Of a DNA stretch of 45,795 bases, positions 7,261-15,660 are shown piece after piece; the first letter of the stretch is position 1, and each line of letters starts with the position of its first letter. Below the pieces are notes generated by a model. It saw nothing but the letters and a program-made list of their open reading frames with translations, made no database searches and was not told where the DNA came from. Source of the DNA: an uncultured Bacteroides sp. (lineage in GTDB: Bacteria > Bacteroidota > Bacteroidia > Bacteroidales > Bacteroidaceae); assembly GCF_963678425.1 (NCBI RefSeq), contig NZ_OY782856.1:1-45795 (forward strand), in the 5' to 3' direction. The position numbers and the translations under genes were made by a program.

Positions 7261-8862
7261 ATGATGAAAAATAGATATTTATCATTAAATAAATTTTTGT
7301 TGTGTGCCTCTGTTTTTACAGTATTACTGACAACAAACGGTTGTATTGGTGAATTTGAGAATTGGAACACTAATCCCAATGAAGCAACATCAGATATGAT
7401 GAAGCGCGATAATTTACTTACTGGTTCATTCTTTGTACAGATGGAAAAGAGTGTATTTATTGTTGGTAAGGAAGAAGGTGGTACATATCAGATTACAGAA
7501 AATCTGGCTGGCGATGTGTTCTCTGGTTATATGGGAGCTTGTGGTTTATGGCTGTCTAATTCTAATAACTGTACATATAATTTAGTTTCAAATTGGTATA
7601 ATGCCGCGTTTAACAGAGCTTATACTGATATTATGCAACCTTGGTATTCAATAAAGAAGGCCGCTGAAATAGAATCTCCTCAAACTCTGGCAATGGCTAC
7701 TATAATTAAAGTTGCTGGGATGTCACGTATAACAGATATGTACGGCCCGATTCCATATAAGAATTTTGGAAATGGGGCATTAAAAAGTTCTTATGATAGT
7801 CAGAAAGATGTTTATTATGCCTTTTTTGAAGATTTGGATTATGCTATAAATACTCTTACTGAGTTATATAATGGGAATAGTTCTGTGACTTTGATGTCGG
7901 ACTATGACTTTATTTATAGTGGCAAAGTTGAAAAATGGATTAAGTTTGCAAATTCTTTAAAGTTGAGATTAGCAATGCGTTTGGCTTACATTGATCCTTC
8001 TAAAGCTCAGCAAGAAGCTGAATCTGCAGTGAGTCATAAAGTTGGCGTTATGTCTACTTCGGATGATTCTGCAATTTTACATCAAACAAAAGATTTGACA
8101 TTTATCAACCCGTTGTATGAAATCTGTTATAGCTTTGATGATGTTCGTATGGGAGGTACAATGGATTCTTATCTTAATGGTTATAAAGATCCCCGTATTG
8201 CCACTTATTTTGCAAAAGCATCAGATGGAACATATCGTGGAATCCGTAACGGTATTACAATCACCTCTAAAGCAACTTATTCAGAAGGTCCTTTTTCAAA
8301 ACTAAACGTAATCTCTAGCTCAAATATTTGCTGGATGAATGCTTCTGAATCATACTTCTTAAGAGCTGAAGGAGTTTTAAGAGGATGGAATATGGGAGGT
8401 ACTGTACAAGAATTTTACGAAAATGGTATTAAGAACTCATTTACATACTGCGGTGTGTCAGGTGCAGATAATTACATTGCCGATGAAACTAATGTTCCTG
8501 CAAATTATGTGGATCCTCAAAATGGAGGAAACAGTGAAAATGCTTTAAGTGCCATAACTATCAAATGGAATGACTCGGCAGATTTTGAACAGAATCTGGA
8601 ACGTATTATTACTCAAAAGTGGATAGCAACTTACCCTAATGGACAAGAAGCTTGGTCCGAGTTCCGGCGTACAGGTTATCCTAAAATTTTCCCGAATAAG
8701 GTAAATCTAAGTGGTGGTAAGATAGATACTGACAAACAAATTCGTCGCTTGCCATTCCCAAATACAGAGTATATAAACAATGCTGCAGAAGTTGCTAAAG
8801 CTGTTACTTTGCTAAAAGGTGATGACAATGGCGGAACTAAACTTTGGTGGGACGCTAAATAA
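7261..8862 (+). CDS. SusD/RagB-like surface glycan-binding lipoprotein
   Basis: 533 aa outer-membrane lipoprotein that caps the SusC barrel and delivers glycan to it. The signal peptide ends in a lipobox 'LTTNGC' (Cys 28, counting from ATG 7261; ATG 7264 is equally possible). The body looks like the SusD-like_2 branch, with an N-terminal 'NWNTNPNEATSDMM' stretch and the C-terminal pattern 'QKWIATYPNGQEAWSEFRRTG', 'RRLPFPNTEYINN'. It sits between susC (20 bp) and the GH18-type gene (24 bp), so it is part of one operon. Confidence 0.93.
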   Translation: MMKNRYLSLNKFLLCASVFTVLLTTNGCIGEFENWNTNPNEATSDMMKRDNLLTGSFFVQMEKSVFIVGKEEGGTYQITENLAGDVFSGYMGACGLWLSNSNNCTYNLVSNWYNAAFNRAYTDIMQPWYSIKKAAEIESPQTLAMATIIKVAGMSRITDMYGPIPYKNFGNGALKSSYDSQKDVYYAFFEDLDYAINTLTELYNGNSSVTLMSDYDFIYSGKVEKWIKFANSLKLRLAMRLAYIDPSKAQQEAESAVSHKVGVMSTSDDSAILHQTKDLTFINPLYEICYSFDDVRMGGTMDSYLNGYKDPRIATYFAKASDGTYRGIRNGITITSKATYSEGPFSKLNVISSSNICWMNASESYFLRAEGVLRGWNMGGTVQEFYENGIKNSFTYCGVSGADNYIADETNVPANYVDPQNGGNSENALSAITIKWNDSADFEQNLERIITQKWIATYPNGQEAWSEFRRTGYPKIFPNKVNLSGGKIDTDKQIRRLPFPNTEYINNAAEVAKAVTLLKGDDNGGTKLWWDAK

Positions 8863-8886
8863 TGTTTAACTATTAAATTACAAATA

Positions 8887-9861
8887 ATGAAAACAAATAT
8901 ATTTATTCTGTTATTCGTTCTGGTTACCGGCGTTTTTGTTGGTTGTGAAGATCAAACAACTCCTGAAGCATTGAACATTCAGAAGCCATATACTTATAGC
9001 GATTTATATTATCAGAACTTACGTGATTACAAGAAATCTGATCACTCCATAGCTTTTGGTTGGTTTGCAGATTACACGCAACATCACTCTCTGGCTATCC
9101 GTTTTATGGGATTACCAGATAGCTTGGATATCTGTAGCTTATGGGGCGGAATTCCTTCTCTTAAGAAGAATGATCCAGTGACATTCTATGACTCTATAGC
9201 TTATAAAGAAATGCGCTTTGTACGTGATGTAAAAGGAACTAAGATGGTAGTTCCTACTATTATCCGTATAGCGAATTTCCCTCAGTTCTCTAAAGATAGT
9301 GTCGGAGTGAACGCTTTTGGGGATTATTTGGTAAATATGGTTCTTGATAATGATCTGGATGGAGCTGATTTGGACTATGAACCAGAAGGTGATTATTTGA
9401 CAGGCGAGCCTATGTCTTGGTTAATTAAGCACATGGGAGAAAAACTTGGCCCCAAATCAAGTAATCCTGATAAATTGTTAATCATTGATTTCTATGGCAC
9501 AATACCTCCTAGTGATACAGATCCTTATGTAAACTATTTTGTTTGTCAGGCTTATAATGCTAGTAGTGATAACTCTTTGAATGTTCCAAACGGAATCCCT
9601 AATAGAAAATATGTGGTTACTGAGAATATTGGTGACAACTGGCAAAATGGTGGTGTTGCTTATACTCAATATAGTGGGAATACACTAAGTATTGATGGAA
9701 GTCGTTTGTATTCATTAGAAGGCATGGCTCGTTGGATACCCAGGACTGGTGACCGAAAAGGTGGTTTTGGAGCATTTTATATGCACCGTGACTATAACCT
9801 GGATCCTCCTTACAAAACAATGAGGAAAGCTATTCAGACGCAGAATCCTGCCGTACATTAA
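8887..9861 (+). CDS. GH18-type surface lipoprotein, putative endoglycosidase
   Basis: 324 aa lipoprotein (lipobox 'VFVGC', Cys 20). The body resembles the GH18 branch seen in Bacteroides N-glycan loci (BT1044-like), which includes endo-beta-N-acetylglucosaminidases and related non-catalytic binding proteins. The catalytic motif is intact: DGADLDYE at residues 158-165, with E165 the expected acid/base and D163 the helper residue. Activity on the GlcNAc-GlcNAc core of N-glycans, or on chitin-like links, is therefore plausible. The protein is shorter than EndoBT-type enzymes. Its position right after susD is also one used by surface binding proteins, so a binding role is not excluded. The next gene begins 39 bp downstream. 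Confidence 0.82.
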   Translation: MKTNIFILLFVLVTGVFVGCEDQTTPEALNIQKPYTYSDLYYQNLRDYKKSDHSIAFGWFADYTQHHSLAIRFMGLPDSLDICSLWGGIPSLKKNDPVTFYDSIAYKEMRFVRDVKGTKMVVPTIIRIANFPQFSKDSVGVNAFGDYLVNMVLDNDLDGADLDYEPEGDYLTGEPMSWLIKHMGEKLGPKSSNPDKLLIIDFYGTIPPSDTDPYVNYFVCQAYNASSDNSLNVPNGIPNRKYVVTENIGDNWQNGGVAYTQYSGNTLSIDGSRLYSLEGMARWIPRTGDRKGGFGAFYMHRDYNLDPPYKTMRKAIQTQNPAVH

Positions 9862-9900
9862 AGATTTGTTATATTAAGAATATTATTAATCTGATTTATT

Positions 9901-10884
9901 ATGAAGAATTTATTAAATCTCAAGGCTCTATATACTGGCTTGTTCATAATTACAGCAATACTGTTTGCATCTTGTAGCAGTGATGAGAACTATGACTTTC
10001 CTGGAGATAGCAAGAGTCGTATTTATATTCCTGCTAGTGCAGGCGCAAATGTCACTACCTATCAAGTGATTCATACTCCTGTTGGTTCTGCTGGAAATGT
10101 AAGTCTAAAATTCCCAGTACGTTGTACTCAAAAAATGAAAAGTAATGTAAAGGTTACAGTTGCATTAGATAACTCATTAATTGCAGCTTATAATGCAAAG
10201 AATGGTGCAAAATATGTTCAGGTTCCTGATGGAGCGGTTAATTTTGAGAATGGAACTGTTACTATTCCAGCTGATTCGTTAGCTTCGGTTGATTCCGTAA
10301 CAGTTTCCGTCTCTAAAGATGCTTTACCTAAACTGAAGGAAGTTGGAGGCTATCTTATTCCTGTTGTAATAAAGTCTGCTGAGGGTGATAATTCCGCAGT
10401 TAGTACAAACATGAATACGACCTATCTGGCTATTAATATTTCAAAAGATGTAGATAATATCTGGGATAGTGCTACTGATAATGATATTACCGGTAGTAAA
10501 GTAACTGACAGATCAGGATGGTCTGCTGCTTATGATACTAATGGAGGTGATCTGTATTATGAAGATGGTAGTCCTGCCAGTATGTTTGATGGCATTGAAA
10601 GTTGGAGCTCAGAGTGGTATTGTTATTTTAGCAAAAATCCATCAATGACTATAGATTTAGGCAAAGAATATAATATTACTGCACTGTCTATGTCTCCTAC
10701 ATATTCAATCAAGAATTCTACATTCTCATTAAGTAATGATGGTAAAACTTGGAGTAAACAAGGAGAAGTTCTCACAGAAGTGAAAAATGTTATATTTTAT
10801 TCTCCAGTAACCGCTCGTTACATAAAATGGGATTTGGCAGGATCATCTTGGTCTATATATGAGTTCAATATCTATGCTAAGTAA
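9901..10884 (+). CDS. DUF1735 lipoprotein with F5/8 type C (discoidin) domain
   Basis: 327 aa surface lipoprotein (lipobox 'LFASC', Cys 25). A DUF1735-type domain (about 35-150, with 'VTVALDNSLIAAYNAKNGAKYVQVP' style) is followed by a C-terminal F5/8C-like carbohydrate-binding domain (about 180-327, with 'SMTIDLGKEYNITALSM', 'FSLSNDGKTWS', 'ARYIKWDL'). DUF1735 proteins are typically surface glycan-binding proteins, and some carry enzymes; no catalytic module is seen here. It is the fourth gene of the susC operon, 39 bp after the GH18 gene and 26 bp before a paralogous DUF1735 gene. Confidence 0.88.
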   Translation: MKNLLNLKALYTGLFIITAILFASCSSDENYDFPGDSKSRIYIPASAGANVTTYQVIHTPVGSAGNVSLKFPVRCTQKMKSNVKVTVALDNSLIAAYNAKNGAKYVQVPDGAVNFENGTVTIPADSLASVDSVTVSVSKDALPKLKEVGGYLIPVVIKSAEGDNSAVSTNMNTTYLAINISKDVDNIWDSATDNDITGSKVTDRSGWSAAYDTNGGDLYYEDGSPASMFDGIESWSSEWYCYFSKNPSMTIDLGKEYNITALSMSPTYSIKNSTFSLSNDGKTWSKQGEVLTEVKNVIFYSPVTARYIKWDLAGSSWSIYEFNIYAK

Positions 10885-10910
10885 TCATAAACCATAAAAT
10901 CAGAACTATA

Positions 10911-12062
10911 ATGAAAATGAAATTATTGTATATAGTATTTATTGCAGTCTCATCGCTGCTTGCTAGTTGCCAGGATGCGGCTGAATTTCATGATGTAATT
11001 TACATAACAGGAACTGAAACACAGCCTACCACAAAATTTACGATTGATGGTCCCTCAAGTATGGGGTTAACAGTTACGGCTACTGATAAGGTAAATCGTG
11101 ATACGAAAGTAACCATGAAAGTTCAACCAGAGCTGATAGACGCTTATAACAAAGCAAATAAACGTTCTTATCAAGTTCCTCCCGAGGGTAGTTATGCGTT
11201 GACAAACGGTGATGTAACAATAAAGAATGAGGCCTATTTGTCAACTCAGGCAGAATTATCTATTATTTCTACAGAGAATTTTAAAGAGGGGGTAACTTAC
11301 TGTATTCCTGTTACCATAACACAAACCGATGGTGATATGAAGGTCTTGGAAGCATCTCGCACCGATTATATTGTAATTAATCGTGTATTGACAACGAAAG
11401 TTGTTAATCTGGCTGGTTCTACCTATTTTACAGTTCCTACGTTTGCTACATCTTCAGATGTGGCTGCTCTTTCAGCTTTGACAATGGAGTGTAAGATCTA
11501 CGTTAATAGTTTTGCAAACTACAATCCTTATATCAGCTCTGTGATGGGAATTGAAGAGAATTTTCTGCTTCGCTTTGGCGACGTAAGTTGTGATCCGAAC
11601 CAATTGCAGATGGCAGGTGGCAAGGTTGGTGGCAAGAAGTATCCGATGACTACTGAAACTCATTTTTCTACAGGTCAGTGGTATCATATTGCTGTAGTTT
11701 ACAATGGAAATGCATTGACGTTGTATATTAATGGTAAGAAAGAAACATATGCAACGACTAGTGGAGGTGCTATTAATTTTAATGATAATTATATGGATGG
11801 TTTCCATATTGGACGTTCTGAAAGAGGTCGTTATCTCAATGGTTACATTAGTGAAGCACGTGTTTGGAATAAGGCTTTAACTCCCAATCAGTTACAGGAA
11901 AATGTTTGCTATGTTGATCCTACTTCTGATGGTTTGGTCGCTTACTGGAGATTCAATGGTGAAGCTAAGGATGGTACAGTAAGTGATTTGACTGGGCATG
12001 GACATGATGCTGTTGCTTCAGGAACGATCTCTTGGGTAGAAGGAATGAAGTGCCCATTCTAA
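10911..12062 (+). CDS. DUF1735 lipoprotein with LamG-like (concanavalin-type) domain
   Basis: 383 aa surface lipoprotein (lipobox 'LLASC', Cys 20). A DUF1735-type domain (about 30-160, 'TMKVQPELIDAYNKANKRSYQVPP') precedes a LamG_3-like jelly roll (about 165-375). That fold shows in 'LTMECKIYVNSF', 'GQWYHIAVVYNGNALTLYINGK', 'GYISEARVWNKALT' and 'GLVAYWRFNGEAKDG'. Its likely role is glycan capture at the cell surface beside SusD. It is the last gene of the operon; a terminator hairpin begins 38 bp after the stop. The F5/8C plus LamG pair resembles surface protein pairs in known host-glycan loci of Bacteroides. Confidence 0.88.
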   Translation: MKMKLLYIVFIAVSSLLASCQDAAEFHDVIYITGTETQPTTKFTIDGPSSMGLTVTATDKVNRDTKVTMKVQPELIDAYNKANKRSYQVPPEGSYALTNGDVTIKNEAYLSTQAELSIISTENFKEGVTYCIPVTITQTDGDMKVLEASRTDYIVINRVLTTKVVNLAGSTYFTVPTFATSSDVAALSALTMECKIYVNSFANYNPYISSVMGIEENFLLRFGDVSCDPNQLQMAGGKVGGKKYPMTTETHFSTGQWYHIAVVYNGNALTLYINGKKETYATTSGGAINFNDNYMDGFHIGRSERGRYLNGYISEARVWNKALTPNQLQENVCYVDPTSDGLVAYWRFNGEAKDGTVSDLTGHGHDAVASGTISWVEGMKCPF

Positions 12063-12100
12063 AGTTTATTTTTGAGTAAAAAGATTGTTTTGTTTTTAGA

Positions 12101-12144
12101 AAAAATCGTGTAACCACATTATTCTATGAGGTTATACGATTTTT
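12101..12144 (+). terminator. Terminator of the susC operon
   Basis: AAAAATCGTGTAACC (12101-12115) pairs with GGTTATACGATTTTT (12130-12144) with one wobble and a 14-nt loop. It has A's before and T's after the stem, so it can act on either strand. It separates the five-gene susC operon from the GH3 gene. Confidence 0.8.
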
Positions 12145-12600
12145 AAATTAGTTTTGATTCGAAACAAATTACGAACAGAAAGATATTATTCCCTCTTTTT
12201 TATATTATAAATAATTGGTTTCTAAGAAAGGTTAATACTATTAGTCCGGAAGATTAGCAATGAATTAGGGAAACTATACATTGTATCAATGTATTTGTTT
12301 GATTCCTTTTGATTTATCATTAAATAATTCAATAAGGACATTGTCTAGTCTAATCTATTCTAAAGTTTATTTGGTTTGCTATGACATTTTACAGTCTTCA
12401 ATGCTATACCTTATTTTTTATTAAATTCCTTATGAATCGACTGGCGATATGAGAAAATTCTATAATTTTAGACTCTGTTTTATAATGCTTTTACTCGTTT
12501 AGAATTTAATTATTAGCGTTTCTAGCATAATGACATCTGAGTCGTAAAAGCGCTATCCTTTTTCTTTAAATATTGACAGAAGTTAAATTATTAATTAGAT
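12145..12600. other. Non-coding region upstream of the GH3 gene
   Basis: About 455 bp of A+T-rich DNA without a credible gene. It contains a dyad ATACATTG-tat-CAATGTAT at 12276-12294, which could be an operator or a short hairpin. I could not assign a clear -7/-33 pair. The GH3 gene must have its own promoter here if the terminator at 12101 works. Confidence 0.55.
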
Positions 12601-14940
12601 ATGAAAATCCGTTTTTTATTTTTAGCGTTAACAAGCTCTTTAGTCTTAATTCATACAACGCATGCACAGTCGGACTTCAAATACAAAGATCCTAAAAGAA
12701 GTGTTGAAGAGCGTACTTCAGACCTGTTAAGTCGTATGACTTTAGAAGAAAAAGTTGGCCAGCTCTTGTGTTCGCTTGGCTGGGAAATGTATGAGAAACA
12801 AGGAAAAAAGGTTTCTTGTTCTAAGAAATATGAGAAATTGCTCCAGGATAGACATATTGGTATGTTATGGGGAGTCTATCGGGCTGACCCATGGACCAAA
12901 AAGACGTTGGAGAATGGATTGAATCCCCAATTGGCTGCTGAGGCAGGGAATGCTTTGCAACGTTATGTGATGGAGCATACTCGTTTGGGTATTCCTGTCT
13001 TTCTTGCAGAAGAATGTCCACATGGGCACATGGCTATTGGTACTACCGTATTCCCGACAGGAATTGGACTGGCTGCCAGTTGGTCGCCACAATTATTAGA
13101 AAAAGTAGGCTCTGTTATCAGTAGAGAGTTGCGATTACAGGGCGGGCACATTGCTTACGGTCCTGTTTTAGATCTTGTGCGTGATCCTCGCTGGGGGCGC
13201 GTAGAAGAGACATTTGGTGAAGATCAAGTGCTTAGTGCTGCTTTGGTTGATGGTATGATAAAAGGAGAAGGTGAGGGAGACCTTACTAACCCCAACAGTG
13301 TAATAACTACTCTGAAACATTTTATTGCATATGGTATTCCTGAAGGGGGGCAGAATGGAAATTCCTCTCATGTAGGGATACGTGAACTTCATGAGAGATT
13401 TCTTCCTCCTTTCAAATCTGCGATAGATGCAGGTGCACTCTCAGTGATGACATCTTATAACTCTATTGATGGTATTCCTTGTACAGGGAATAGCTACTTA
13501 CTTACTAGTCTGTTGCGTGATGAATGGAAATTCAGAGGTCTTGTTGTTTCTGATTTATATAGTATTGAAGGATTACATGGCAGTCACTTTGTGGCACCTA
13601 CAATGAAAGATGCCGCAGTGATGGCTGCGAAATCTGGTCTGGATGTAGATCTTGGCGGGGATGCTTTTGTTAATCTTATAAATGCTGTTCAACAGGGTAA
13701 TATTTCTGAATCGATAATTGATACAGCCGTGTGCAGAGTGCTTCGTCTCAAATTTGAAATGGGACTCTTTGAACACCCTTATGTAAGTTCTAATTTAGCT
13801 AAAAATGTAGTGCGTGGGAAAGAGCATATTGATATAGCTCGTCAGGCTGCTCAGCTAGCGATCGTATTGCTTAAGAATAATGGCATTCTTCCTTTAAGCA
13901 AAGAAACTAAAATTGCTGTTATCGGGCCTAATGCTGATAATAGATATAATATGCTTGGTGATTATACTGCGCCTCAGGAAGGTAGTAATGTAAAAACAGT
14001 ATTGGATGGGATAACATCTAAATTGAAAACATCGCAGATAGAATATGTTAAGGGGTGTGCTATTAGAGATTCTTTACATACTGAAATTGATAGAGCTGTG
14101 GCTGCTGCACAAAGGGCTGATGTTGCTATCGTTGCTGTTGGAGGGTCGAGTGCCAGAGATTTTAAAACCAAATATATTGAGACTGGTGCCGCAATAATTT
14201 CGGAAGAGGATATCAGTGATATGGAAAGCGGAGAAGGTTCCGATAGGGCAACACTTGACTTACTGGGAAAACAACTTGATTTACTGAAAGCAGTAAAAGC
14301 CACAGGGAAACCTGTAATTGTAGTTTATATAGAAGGTCGCCCATTGAATATGAACTGGGCATCAGAAAATGCGGATGCTTTACTTACTGCCTGGTATCCC
14401 GGTCAGGAAGGAGGTAATGCCATAGCGGATGTTCTTTTTGGTGATTATAACCCTGCCGGACGATTGCCTGTTTCAGTACCGCGCTCTGTAGGACAAATTC
14501 CAGTATATTATAACAAAGTAAATCCAACAGGACATAATTATGTGGAGATGTCATCATCTCCTCTTTATTGTTTTGGCTATGGATTGAGTTTCTCTAAATT
14601 TGAATATGGAAATCTGCAGGTGGATAAAATAGAGAAATACAAATTTAATATATCCTTTACGGTGAAAAATGTTGGATCTTATGATGGTGATGAGGTTGCT
14701 CAACTCTATTTAAGAGATGAATATGCATCTACTGTTCAGCCTATAAAGCAGTTGAAACACTTTGAAAGAATTTTCCTAAAAAAGGGAGAAGAGAAAAAAG
14801 TAACATTTTCTTTGAATGAAGACGATTTGTCAATTATTAATCAGAAAATGAAAAAGGTTGTGGAACCAGGAGATTTTGCTGTAATGGTTGGTGCTTCATC
14901 AGATGACATAAGGTTGAATAGTATGCTGAATGTAGAGTAG
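12601..14940 (+). CDS. GH3 family beta-glycosidase (beta-glucosidase/xylosidase-like), periplasmic
   Basis: 779 aa with a signal peptide (cleavage after THAQ, residue 23). Domain order is the full three-domain GH3 type: TIM barrel (about 40-390), alpha/beta sandwich (about 430-640) and C-terminal FnIII-like domain (about 695-770). The nucleophile is D318 in 'VVSDLYS'; the likely acid/base is E545 in 'SGEGSDRATL'. Both are present, so the enzyme should be active. This architecture fits beta-glucosidases and beta-xylosidases, not NagZ-type hexosaminidases, and exact specificity cannot be read. It is transcribed separately from susCD but probably serves the same locus by trimming imported oligosaccharides in the periplasm. 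It converges with the sigma gene. Confidence 0.92.
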   Translation: MKIRFLFLALTSSLVLIHTTHAQSDFKYKDPKRSVEERTSDLLSRMTLEEKVGQLLCSLGWEMYEKQGKKVSCSKKYEKLLQDRHIGMLWGVYRADPWTKKTLENGLNPQLAAEAGNALQRYVMEHTRLGIPVFLAEECPHGHMAIGTTVFPTGIGLAASWSPQLLEKVGSVISRELRLQGGHIAYGPVLDLVRDPRWGRVEETFGEDQVLSAALVDGMIKGEGEGDLTNPNSVITTLKHFIAYGIPEGGQNGNSSHVGIRELHERFLPPFKSAIDAGALSVMTSYNSIDGIPCTGNSYLLTSLLRDEWKFRGLVVSDLYSIEGLHGSHFVAPTMKDAAVMAAKSGLDVDLGGDAFVNLINAVQQGNISESIIDTAVCRVLRLKFEMGLFEHPYVSSNLAKNVVRGKEHIDIARQAAQLAIVLLKNNGILPLSKETKIAVIGPNADNRYNMLGDYTAPQEGSNVKTVLDGITSKLKTSQIEYVKGCAIRDSLHTEIDRAVAAAQRADVAIVAVGGSSARDFKTKYIETGAAIISEEDISDMESGEGSDRATLDLLGKQLDLLKAVKATGKPVIVVYIEGRPLNMNWASENADALLTAWYPGQEGGNAIADVLFGDYNPAGRLPVSVPRSVGQIPVYYNKVNPTGHNYVEMSSSPLYCFGYGLSFSKFEYGNLQVDKIEKYKFNISFTVKNVGSYDGDEVAQLYLRDEYASTVQPIKQLKHFERIFLKKGEEKKVTFSLNEDDLSIINQKMKKVVEPGDFAVMVGASSDDIRLNSMLNVE

Positions 14941-14996
14941 GTATAGCTCCGGGATTACCACTTGACGTGTTACAAAAATTACTTGTAATTACCTTA

Positions 14997-15566
14997 TTAT
15001 TGAAGATTATTCCATTGCTGCAAGAAAAGCAGCAATGGGAGATAATCTTTTAATTCTTTAGTTAGTTCTTGCATAACCTTTGCTTTATAGCGATCTACAG
15101 ATTTTATACTAATATTCATCTCACTGGCTATTTCAGAGAGCTTTTTCCCTTCATAAAAACTCTTTATGAACACGGTACGATAATTTTCGGGAAGGGTATT
15201 TAATGATTCGTTTAGTATATGATACAATTCTTTCAATGTATAGACACAGTCCGGTGAAGTTGCATATTGTGGCTCATTATTTAGACATTGTTCTACATAG
15301 TTTGTTTCATAGTTAAGATGCTTCAGATAATTTAAGCAGCCATTCCGCACGCAGACTTTAATGTAGGCAATAGTAGTTTCTGCCTGTAATTCAATATCAT
15401 CTCGTTTGCTCCATAGGGTAGCAAATACATCAGAAACCAAATCCTCTCGAAGTTCATCTTCCTTTATATAACGTTTTGCATATAGACAGAAAGGGGCATA
15501 ATAAGTCTCAAATAGTTGCTTGAATTCTTGTTCTTTAGCATTGTTTCTAAAAGTAAAGATTTCCAT
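14997..15566 (-). CDS. ECF sigma-70 factor (Bacteroidetes expansion type)
   Basis: 189 aa RNA polymerase sigma factor of the extracytoplasmic-function class. Region 2 lies at about 15-60 ('LFETYYAPFCLYAKRYI', 'LREDLVSDVFATLW') and region 4 at about 120-175 ('LPENYRTVFIKSFYEGKKLSEIA', 'SIKSVDRYKAKVMQEL'). The tail 'LPLLLFLQQW' is common in Bacteroidales members. Such factors are held by FecR-like anti-sigmas and activate SusC/D operons. It lies at the far end of the glycan locus, convergent to the GH3 gene, and is the only ECF sigma in the window, so it is the best candidate partner for the anti-sigma at 2690. That pairing is inference. Confidence 0.9.
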   Translation of the reverse strand: MEIFTFRNNAKEQEFKQLFETYYAPFCLYAKRYIKEDELREDLVSDVFATLWSKRDDIELQAETTIAYIKVCVRNGCLNYLKHLNYETNYVEQCLNNEPQYATSPDCVYTLKELYHILNESLNTLPENYRTVFIKSFYEGKKLSEIASEMNISIKSVDRYKAKVMQELTKELKDYLPLLLFLQQWNNLQ

Positions 15567-15660
15567 ATAAGTGTTATATATAATCTGATTTTAAGATGAA
15601 AATACAAATATATGTATAATATGTATAATTGGGATATAAATATTTATCTAAATCAAAAAG

